From an uncultured Synergistales bacterium (GTDB taxonomy: Bacteria; Synergistota; Synergistia; Synergistales; Aminobacteriaceae): 64,000 bases of DNA. The notes beneath the pieces were generated by a model, which had not been told where the DNA came from, made no database searches, and saw nothing but the letters and a program-made list of their open reading frames with translations. The stretch is taken from NCBI GenBank assembly GCA_905233565.1, contig CAJOCL010000003.1:124001-188000 (forward strand), given 5' to 3'. The first letter of the stretch is position 1. Every line of letters starts with the position of its first letter. Shown piece after piece: positions 18,801-25,481 of this stretch. The position numbers and the translations under genes are program-made.

Positions 18801-20986
18801 CTTGTTCCGGTGAACGTGAGATTATAACTATTTCCGCTGTCCGGAGCTTTCTTCATATCGTAGGTGGTGAGTTTTTTGTACTGCGTGTAGGTCGTAACTA
18901 CTGTAGTTGCATCGTTGATGTCATAATTTGTGTCACCGTTGACATCGTTTGATACTGCCCACGAAATTGTGTAGCCTTTATGGTCATCATTGACGCGGAT
19001 AACGTAATCCTTTCCGTACTCATACGTTTTCCCCCCTGAAGTCATCTTGAACAGCGATGAATCCGCAGGGTCAAGGTATGTTCTGAGTACGCCGTCACCG
19101 TCAGTGAGTGTTACGGTAGGAATTGATGTTGTGCCGTATGTCTGGTTGTAAGCGTTCTGAAGTGCCGTGAAGTCAGAAGCACTCAGAGGAACGTCATCAA
19201 TCGATGATGAGGTTGCTGTCTTGTCTATCCACTGTATTTCGCCGTAGTCGGGGCTTGTTGTGTCAATATTTACGGTGAAATCAGTTCCGTACGTGTAGCC
19301 TCTAATTTTCAGCATGTTTTGGTCGAAATTGGACATATCAAAATCAGAGCCGAATATCGTTGTCAGTAATTTGTCGTTGTCCGATGCGCTGACTCTTCCC
19401 ATTCTGGTGTAGTCGTAATCATAGGCCATGCTGAAGGTCATTGACGTACCGTTTGAAGGAGCCGTCTGGGGTGTAGCTGATATGCTTTTAGAATTCCTAT
19501 ACTCAGTGACAATATTACCGCCAGCCCAGACAATTTGCCAGTTTCCGTTTGAAGTGTTTGATGTATTGTCTGTTGTCTTAATGACAAAATCTCTTCCGTA
19601 TTCGTAAGTTGTTCCCCCTGCTGTTATATTGAGAGCTGAACGGTCAGGAGGATCAAGGTAATATATCATCCTGCTCGGGTCGGAAGATAAGGGTACATTT
19701 TTCGAGAAAAGTTGTATATCATCACCTGTAGTATTCTTGTAAAGCTCGCAGAGTTTGGTGTAATCAATACTGATAGGGTCATAAACTCCTGAAATTTTTG
19801 ACTGCGTTACATCATAGCTTCCCTTAGCCTTGTCATCATACCTGACAATATATGAATCCGGCTCATCAGTATATGTTACAGTTGATGTGCCTTTTGTGCC
19901 GTTTATCGAAGTGCTTACGGTCTCGGTCTTGTTGTAACTGACATTGTAAGAACTGGGTTCGTTAGTTTTTTCGCCTGCCTCTTCGAGCCAAACTACTTTC
20001 CCGGTAGTTTTATTAATCGTGAAGTCTTGGCCGTATTTATATGTATCCGTGCCGTCAGTAATCTTCAGCCTTGAAGCCAAAGTCCCTTTGTCAACCCAGC
20101 TCAATTTCGAAAGATCGACCTCGTTTGTCCCGTAAGTTCCCGAAGCCGTGTAGACATCATTAGCGGCCATTGTGTATTTAACGTTCACTGTATCATTAAG
20201 GGCTACTTCCGCGCTCCTGTCGTACTGTTTCCAACGTATTTCATTGCCGTTGACTATCGTATAATCCTTATGGATTGTGTATTTTTTGCTGCCGCTGGTA
20301 ATTGAAAGGTTATCGAGATTGTTCTCGTCAACCGTAAAATTTGACAGCGTATTAACGCCTGAAATATTGTAATTTATTTTCTCTTCGTTCGTGTAAGTTC
20401 CCAGACCCGTATTATCGCTCTTTAGTATTAACTTGTTGTCAAGCACTAAAGCCGTTACGTGTATGGGATTGTCAAGCGTCTTCAATGTCGTGTTAATGCG
20501 TGATTTCAGGGATTCAAGGGAATCCGTTGCTTTAACTTCAATTCCTACCTGCTGCCCTCCCGCGTTGACATAAAGAGTTGAACTCGTAAGGCCGCCTAAT
20601 GTGCTTGCAAGTGTCGATGATGTAATCTGTTTCGACCTGTTAATCTGTGCGGTTGCAATCTGATTTACTTTTATATCATAAACGTTTACTTCAGCATCAG
20701 CGTTTACCGTTGCCGTCAAAACTCCCTTGTAAGAGCTTGAACTGTCTATCCGTTCAATATCAACCTGTTTAGCTTTGTATGTTGACGGTAATTTCAGCGG
20801 CGATAATGAGGACTGAAGGCTGTTCATTGTTACCTTCATTTCCTCAAAGAGTGATTTCTTGTTGAGCAGGTCAGTTTTCTTGCTTACTTTGGGCTGTGCA
20901 GGAGCTGAGGCAGATTCGATTATGCTGTCGATCATGCTGTCCCAGTCCATGCCGGAAACTACACCTGATACGCTCATTGATGCCAT
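15854..20986 (-). CDS. fliD: Giant flagellar filament cap protein FliD
   Basis: Hook-associated protein 2, the pentameric cap that folds flagellin onto the filament tip. It is secreted by the flagellar export apparatus. Residues 1-225 contain the FliD N-terminal domain (VSGMDWDSMIDSIIE, a FliD hallmark). Residues 1303-1710 contain the C-terminal domain (ELVIDGQTI, VESIQTFVDNYNDLMTW) and the terminal coiled coil (LEKYQERLDRMEESLR, then LARLNQQASSIAAIL). Between them lie about 1080 residues of degenerate repeats, listed separately. FliD is usually 450-700 residues, so this is unusually large. The ATG at 20986 has AGGAGG 9 nt upstream, and a sigma-28-like promoter lies at 21027-21054. It is monocistronic. 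Confidence 0.93.
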   Translation of the reverse strand: MASMSVSGVVSGMDWDSMIDSIIESASAPAQPKVSKKTDLLNKKSLFEEMKVTMNSLQSSLSPLKLPSTYKAKQVDIERIDSSSSYKGVLTATVNADAEVNVYDIKVNQIATAQINRSKQITSSTLASTLGGLTSSTLYVNAGGQQVGIEVKATDSLESLKSRINTTLKTLDNPIHVTALVLDNKLILKSDNTGLGTYTNEEKINYNISGVNTLSNFTVDENNLDNLSITSGSKKYTIHKDYTIVNGNEIRWKQYDRSAEVALNDTVNVKYTMAANDVYTASGTYGTNEVDLSKLSWVDKGTLASRLKITDGTDTYKYGQDFTINKTTGKVVWLEEAGEKTNEPSSYNVSYNKTETVSTSINGTKGTSTVTYTDEPDSYIVRYDDKAKGSYDVTQSKISGVYDPISIDYTKLCELYKNTTGDDIQLFSKNVPLSSDPSRMIYYLDPPDRSALNITAGGTTYEYGRDFVIKTTDNTSNTSNGNWQIVWAGGNIVTEYRNSKSISATPQTAPSNGTSMTFSMAYDYDYTRMGRVSASDNDKLLTTIFGSDFDMSNFDQNMLKIRGYTYGTDFTVNIDTTSPDYGEIQWIDKTATSSSIDDVPLSASDFTALQNAYNQTYGTTSIPTVTLTDGDGVLRTYLDPADSSLFKMTSGGKTYEYGKDYVIRVNDDHKGYTISWAVSNDVNGDTNYDINDATTVVTTYTQYKKLTTYDMKKAPDSGNSYNLTFTGTSTKTDSGDVNSSDADKTLAHVLSGTTVNSSDYSSAITITSGSKTYTYGKDYVIDKSGTITWLNQNSDTPAAYTANYTFSSNPSVSMTVPTLNSNGINTIASPISINGLGTKTFTDGSYTYVDENEGKAAFTLTDSNGNTYEYGKDYAVRYSTTGAGAKYLTVVSAKEGYNWPSALTNRDSSTSMPKSGLTLTYNNSVSRTVISSETVEDAIGFIPSNYSKLSITDIDGNAYTAGTDYTLDSTTGAITWNSTATAPKHPAGAYTLTYKAFDPYELTGTYTAGTTTQAAEFETAEGYGNIGGNKLSYKQICTYANISQEEQSKIDSSLSPYFKLTDGTKTYEYGKDYRIIENSSGTADSKSGEYSPLIEWISGGATPTSPFTLTFTGGSGEALTTKGVKRSATDSITGTPAYSDLSGGTTTITQGSKTFYEGVDFNITKDSDSKAQIEWISGSDGGTEWYYPNPGSTYTINHTDDNGNTTTYTGTRDSNASLNMADYGMTTATGSISVQYGDGHSYKLDAPDSGVGDGRTVIKGTYGIDITPTTSGTFNFKWVTPTLTSRTDLPSLNEELTVTYDYDANVYTLTDDGDGLVDLLGLNDDVTAAQNAELVIDGQTITPASNDIGADYNNEIKGMEGITLHLKGVGEVSLDISHDAEKAVESIQTFVDNYNDLMTWMNTRMTENQVDKDTKATVDSDDFRMRWGLLHGNSLLRQTKSQMRNITSQNFTFSFTQRKSSEEVYGTMGFNGLKTSSTLRLRIGTKYVDVTIDPTDTLETIVKKISDDTKGGAMNDIYYDDNGNKLPTALLKASVENDKLVITSSSNEEITMSGTAAMNALKMNYTYKGLYQIGIESTSEDYGKSGELVFNSGEFMEALENNPDEVQTLMLKFVEQFSTWTRGMLNSSASGETPGTLTREINNIQSQVDDINEYLEKYQERLDRMEESLRTRYANTETSLARLNQQASSIAAILNQLNGMGGNNNSSSGS
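17081..20311 (-). repeat. Eleven degenerate protein repeats inside FliD
   Basis: Residues 226-1302 of FliD carry about eleven copies of a unit 80-145 residues apart. The core is a Thr-Tyr-x-Tyr-Gly-x-Asp-Tyr-x-Ile turn followed by an Ile-x-Trp strand, for example TYEYGKDYVI and TITWLN. Cores begin near residues 236, 316, 460, 563, 655, 773, 868, 959, 1067, 1154 and 1241; the first and last are weak. Most units are introduced by a TSG or TDG turn and end in a Tyr-Thr-x-x-Tyr strand, so a beta-sandwich fold is likely. The copies are diverged at DNA level. Confidence 0.85.
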
Positions 20987-21026
20987 GAATAATAACCTCC
21001 TGTCTTTAACGAATATCCTGTAATTC

Positions 21027-21054
21027 TTATCGGCGGATTTTTTGGTTAATATTA
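21027..21054 (-). promoter_or_regulatory. Sigma-28 (FliA)-type promoter of fliD
   Basis: On the minus strand a perfect GCCGATAA -10 element (21034 to 21027) is preceded, after 16 bp, by TAAT (21054 to 21051). The sigma-28 consensus is TAAA-N15-GCCGATAA. It lies about 40 bp before the fliD start and overlaps the lysA stop codon. Confidence 0.75.
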
Positions 21055-22338
21055 GAGTGTCTGACCCCTTATTAAATCTTTCATGCTCTGACGTTCGCAG
21101 ACAATTCTTGATTTCCCGTCTTCAGCAAAAATTACTGCAGGTCTGGGCAGACAGTTATAGTTGCTTGACATGCTGAAGTTATAAGCTCCCGTGTTGAACA
21201 AAGCGATAACATCACCTGCTTTTACTTCCTGAATTTCAGCGTCATCAATCAAAATATCGCCCGACTCGCAGCACTTCCCGACGATTGAGACCTTTCCGCC
21301 TGATTTATGATGATATATAGCCCCGTCAGTGTCATCAACTTTTACGGCGTTGTATTCAGCCTGATAAAGGGCAAATCTCGGATTGTCAGTCATTCCTCCG
21401 TCAACGGCAATATAAGTTATTTCGGGAAGTTCGCGGACGTTTTCGACGGTATACAGGGTTATGCCGGCTTCGGAGACTATCCAGCGTCCTGGCTCAAGTA
21501 CAACTCTTGGAATTTCAAGGCCGTATTTTTTGCAGTTGTCAATCAGCGCATTCATCATCGCATCCGTATAAAAAGCTGATTTCATGGCCGGGATTTTAGG
21601 GTTTATGACGGCCCCGAATCCGCCGCCCATGTTAAGCTCATTAACGGTGAAATTGAGATTGTCTTTCAGCCCCTTCATTAACTCCGAAATTTTTTCGATT
21701 GATTTTATGTAATCATCAGTATCAAAAAGCTGTGAACCTACATGAAAATGAAGACCGCGAAGATTAATATATTTGCTGCTGACCGCGTATTTTACGGCTT
21801 CGCTTAACATTGAGCCTTCACGGTAATCGGCAGGGACTCCGAATTTGCTGTCGGTCTGGCCTGTAGCAATATACTTGTGTGTATGTGCATCAACGCCGGG
21901 CGCAACACGAATCGTAACTTTCTGAACAATTCCGGCTTCTTTCGCGTAATTCTCAATAATTTTCAATTCGTCAGGATGATCAACGATTATTCGTCCGACC
22001 TTTGAATTTATTGCATATTGAATTTCTTTATGGCTTTTAGCGTTGCCGTTCATTTCGATTCTTTCGGGCGGAAAATCCGCGCTCAATGCCGTATAAAGCT
22101 CGCCCATTGATACAACGTCAAGCCCCAAGCCCTCGTCAGCAATTAATTTTGCTATTGCTCTTGTCAAAAATGCTTTTCCTGCGTAACGTACTCTTGTATT
22201 CTCCCAGCGTTTAAGGAACGTTTCAGAAAGTTCCCTGCACCTTGCCTTTATCATTCCCGAGTCGAAAACGTAAAGCGGTGTGCCGAATTTTTCTGCTAAT
22301 TCGCGGCAGTCAACGCCGCCCCATGTTAAACGTGAAAT
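21052..22338 (-). CDS. lysA: Diaminopimelate decarboxylase, probable AUU start
   Basis: A PLP enzyme that decarboxylates meso-diaminopimelate to lysine. YAGKAFLT holds the PLP lysine. HFHVGSQLFD, ELNMGGGFG, EPGRWIV and CCESGD (catalytic Cys) are family motifs. The first standard start codon is ATG 22254. However, 28 further in-frame codons upstream encode the conserved family N-terminus (GGVDCRELAEKFGTPLYVFD), which forms part of the barrel. That frame has no ATG, GTG or TTG. It opens after a stop at 22356, and the only plausible start is ATT at 22338, preceded by GGGGAG with 7-nt spacing. The full length would be 428 residues. The fliD promoter overlaps its stop codon. Confidence 0.9.
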   Translation of the reverse strand: MSRLTWGGVDCRELAEKFGTPLYVFDSGMIKARCRELSETFLKRWENTRVRYAGKAFLTRAIAKLIADEGLGLDVVSMGELYTALSADFPPERIEMNGNAKSHKEIQYAINSKVGRIIVDHPDELKIIENYAKEAGIVQKVTIRVAPGVDAHTHKYIATGQTDSKFGVPADYREGSMLSEAVKYAVSSKYINLRGLHFHVGSQLFDTDDYIKSIEKISELMKGLKDNLNFTVNELNMGGGFGAVINPKIPAMKSAFYTDAMMNALIDNCKKYGLEIPRVVLEPGRWIVSEAGITLYTVENVRELPEITYIAVDGGMTDNPRFALYQAEYNAVKVDDTDGAIYHHKSGGKVSIVGKCCESGDILIDDAEIQEVKAGDVIALFNTGAYNFSMSSNYNCLPRPAVIFAEDGKSRIVCERQSMKDLIRGQTL

Positions 22339-22420
22339 TTTTGAACTCCCCTTTTACTTTCTCATGATATTATTTAATGCAAAATTATATAAAAACTTTC
22401 TGAAAAGGTATCACGCTATT

Positions 22421-24652
22421 ATGATTAACCTGACTGAATGGGAACGCAATAATTTCATAAATACAGCCCATATGCCCGACATAACCGTAATATTTCCCTC
22501 AAGGGAGATATATTTTTCGCCCGAAATATTAAACGTCATGCGCCTGAATATCGAGACATGCCCGAAAACTTTGGATCAATGGTACGAATTGTGCCACCCT
22601 GAAGATCACATGAAACTTTCAAAACTTGAAAGCATTATTTACGGCCATGAAAGCACGTTCACCCTTACAAGAAAACTTTACTGCGGAGACGGATATTACA
22701 GAAATTTCAGGCTTGACGGTTTTGTTCAGAGGCAGGACGGGAAACCCGTAAAAATAACGGGGACGGAAACGCTTGCATTAAGTGCATGGCTTGCGAACGC
22801 TCAGGAGGGCGACAGGATAGAATGCACTGACAATAACGGGATTATCAGGACGCTTGAGGCTTTCAGGGTTCAGGGCGTAATGATGCTCAGGGATATAGGC
22901 GAAATTGAGGACATGCAGCAGGAAAATTTGAGACTGAGGCGTGAAATTCAGCGCAGAATTTTTTCACGTTCAACATTTCCCGTAATTCTCCCTGAAGATT
23001 ACACGGAAGGGACGTTAATACATAATAAACTTGAAGACTGCATAAATTCAGCCTTGAACGTAATGACGGGTAACAGCCAGTTAAAAGCGCTGAGGCGTTC
23101 GCTTAACGAGACAAGTTTAATGATAGGAATTGCAGGGCTTACGAGCAGCGGTAAATCATCATTTGTCAATGCACTTTTAGGGGAGAGATTAATCCCCGAA
23201 CAGACGAGGGCAACTACAAATATCCCGATAATATGCCGTGAGGGTGAATTTCGTTCAGCAAAAATATTTTATCAGGACGGGCGTTCAGAAGAAATAAGGG
23301 GGGCTGAATTAACGGGCGTATACATGAAAAATGCGGCTTCAGAGAGTTTCAATCCGGGCAACAAGTCAGGGATTTCACGGATTGAAATAACAATACCCGG
23401 CGCGATGATACCTTCGGGGATATGTTTTGTTGACACTCCGGGATTTGACGCACTCGCAAGTTCAGGGGGCGCGGCTTTGAGGAATGTCCTGCCTGAACTC
23501 GACATGATGATTTACGTTACACCCGTAAGAGCAAGATTAAAGGGAGCGGATTACGAATATTTAAGGCTGTTGATGAACATGAACGGGAGAATCGTTTTTG
23601 TTCTTTCACAGATTGATTTAGAACGTGATGATTCAGAAGCAGGACAGGTCATACATTCAGCACACGATAAAATTTTAGGGGATATTAATGCGATACGTCA
23701 GGACATGAGGAATTTTTGCGGGACTGATTTCGACGTTATACCGGTGTCGTCAAAAAATGCCCTTGAAAATTTCTACGACAAAAAATCTCAATCTTGGATA
23801 GATTCAAATCTTGAAGATGCTGTTAATTATTTTGAACCTTTGGGGCGTGATTCATTTACGCGTGCTTTGATGATGAGGGCTGAAAGAATATTAAAACTTG
23901 TTGACGGTGTAATATCGAGAAGGGAAGTTACAGGCTCATCGCGCTGGAGACTGCAGGAAGTTGCCGGGAAGCTGCGTAAAATTCTGTCGGTAAATTCCGG
24001 ACTTTCTGAGATTCCGTCAGGCTATTCATTTTCAGAGAGCGTCATAACTCCAAAAAATCAGGGTAAAAATTTATTGTCATCGCTTATAACGTCAATGCGT
24101 GAACGTGAATTTAAGACGAGATTTTTCGAGCTTGAGGCATTCAGGAACAAGAAAAAAGCTGTTTTATTAGGCGCGGAAAAAATACAGAGCATGAAACTTT
24201 TTTCGAGGCTGTCTCATAACTTAATGCTTGAAACTATGCCTGACGGGGGCGTAATTCCGTCTGAATGGCTCTGCACCGGCCATGTAATGCCGTTCGGCTG
24301 CGTCCGTGTACCTGTTACGGGAGGGGCTGAAAATATTTTGATTGCGCCGTCGAACGTTAATATAACTCAGAATGTTGACTGGCATAAATTATTTAATGAA
24401 TATGTCCCTGTTGTCAGCGTTGACCTTGCGAGGGTTGATTCGGGGCTGTCGGATCTTGTAAATTCGCCGTATATAACCGGCCTTGCGCTGAACAAGTGGG
24501 TTTTATCGTTCGGGAATGCAGGATTATTCGACACAAGGCAGATTGATTTAGTCTCGCAGGTTCCGAAGAGGGTTAATGAATTTGTTGAACTTAACGGCCT
24601 TAAATCTCCTGACTGGTTCATATTTGAGAACTACAAAATATTTTCGGTTTAA
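22421..24652 (+). CDS. PAS domain-dynamin-like GTPase fusion
   Basis: A 743-residue cytoplasmic or membrane-peripheral protein. Residues about 20-115 look like a PAS_3-type sensor (WYELCHPEDHMKL, YRNFRLDGF, GKPVKITG). A helical linker (about 160-180) follows. A dynamin-type GTPase starts near 230: the P-loop GLTSSGKSS (239-247), a TT-containing switch (RATTNIP), G3 VDTPGFD (337-343), and a G4-like SQID (396-399) where NKxD is usual. The C-terminal half has no recognised motif. The ATG at 22421 has AAAAGG upstream; an upstream open stretch would overlap lysA. It is divergent from lysA and tail-to-tail with nudC. The role is unknown. Confidence 0.7.
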   Translation: MINLTEWERNNFINTAHMPDITVIFPSREIYFSPEILNVMRLNIETCPKTLDQWYELCHPEDHMKLSKLESIIYGHESTFTLTRKLYCGDGYYRNFRLDGFVQRQDGKPVKITGTETLALSAWLANAQEGDRIECTDNNGIIRTLEAFRVQGVMMLRDIGEIEDMQQENLRLRREIQRRIFSRSTFPVILPEDYTEGTLIHNKLEDCINSALNVMTGNSQLKALRRSLNETSLMIGIAGLTSSGKSSFVNALLGERLIPEQTRATTNIPIICREGEFRSAKIFYQDGRSEEIRGAELTGVYMKNAASESFNPGNKSGISRIEITIPGAMIPSGICFVDTPGFDALASSGGAALRNVLPELDMMIYVTPVRARLKGADYEYLRLLMNMNGRIVFVLSQIDLERDDSEAGQVIHSAHDKILGDINAIRQDMRNFCGTDFDVIPVSSKNALENFYDKKSQSWIDSNLEDAVNYFEPLGRDSFTRALMMRAERILKLVDGVISRREVTGSSRWRLQEVAGKLRKILSVNSGLSEIPSGYSFSESVITPKNQGKNLLSSLITSMREREFKTRFFELEAFRNKKKAVLLGAEKIQSMKLFSRLSHNLMLETMPDGGVIPSEWLCTGHVMPFGCVRVPVTGGAENILIAPSNVNITQNVDWHKLFNEYVPVVSVDLARVDSGLSDLVNSPYITGLALNKWVLSFGNAGLFDTRQIDLVSQVPKRVNEFVELNGLKSPDWFIFENYKIFSV

Positions 24653-25386
24653 TTATGCTTGGCTAAAAAGCTGTCGATTAACTTTCTTGCAATGCTGGCC
24701 TTATCGGGTATATTCATGTTATTTATTTCATCAGGCGTGAAAAATCCTGCCTTTGAAATTTCTCCGCCGTCTGGAGCTATACAGCCTGATTCATATTCTG
24801 CCGTGAAGCCTAACATTAAACTGTTCGGGAACGGCCATGTCTGACTTCCGAAATATTTTATATTTTTTACGCTGATATTTACTTCTTCATTTATTTCACG
24901 TTCAACGGCCTCTTCAAGCCTTTCACCGGGTCTGTATCTGTCATCAGGCCATGCAGTATTATGAGCGAGTAGCAGTTTTCCGTTATTTTCAACAGCCGTA
25001 ATTACTGCAGGGGAAATCGGAGCATAGAAAACGGCTCCGCAGGATTCGCATTCACGGCCAAAATCATTTTTTCTGGGTTTTATTTTTCCTCCGCAGTGTG
25101 AACAGTAATGAACATTTCTGAACCATGAGGCAAACTGCAAAGCTCCTGATGCCTCACTGAATGCCTTATCGCCTGCAATGTGCCATAATTCACGCAGCCC
25201 GGTTAATTCCGTACCTTCAGGAAGTGTTTTAATATCACGGACATTGACCCATGATGTTAAATTCTGCCATGCTTCGGGCAAATCACTCGAACGGTTAATA
25301 ACTTCAAAATTTGATATATAGCCGTCATCGTCAAAGCTGTAATTTTTATCGCGCAGCAATATTTTATTTCCGCAAAATATTAACAT
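24649..25386 (-). CDS. nudC: NudC-like NAD(H)/NAD-RNA pyrophosphatase
   Basis: A zinc-containing Nudix hydrolase that cleaves NADH and can remove NAD caps from RNA. The protein has 245 residues. Two CxxC pairs (CSHCGG and CESCGA) bind zinc. The NudC signature SQTWPFPNSLMLGF is present. The Nudix box keeps PGERLEEAVEREINEEV with its catalytic glutamates. The strand before it is about seven residues shorter than in E. coli NudC and lacks the usual LAGFVE with the box's first Gly. The stop overlaps the preceding plus-strand gene's stop by 4 nt (convergent). Activity is plausible but may be changed. Confidence 0.85.
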   Translation of the reverse strand: MLIFCGNKILLRDKNYSFDDDGYISNFEVINRSSDLPEAWQNLTSWVNVRDIKTLPEGTELTGLRELWHIAGDKAFSEASGALQFASWFRNVHYCSHCGGKIKPRKNDFGRECESCGAVFYAPISPAVITAVENNGKLLLAHNTAWPDDRYRPGERLEEAVEREINEEVNISVKNIKYFGSQTWPFPNSLMLGFTAEYESGCIAPDGGEISKAGFFTPDEINNMNIPDKASIARKLIDSFLAKHN

Positions 25387-25481
25387 TAATGTACTCCGTC
25401 TGCTTTTTTAATATTATTCATTCTAGCACTATAATATTCACCCTGAAAAGTTTTACGATTTTATGAAAGGTAAAAATTGAC

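Noticed and set aside
17081-20311. The repetitive fliD insert as a CRISPR array or tandem DNA repeat.
   Set aside because: Repeats are recognisable only at protein level, units vary from 80 to 145 residues, and there are no identical repeats with unique spacers.
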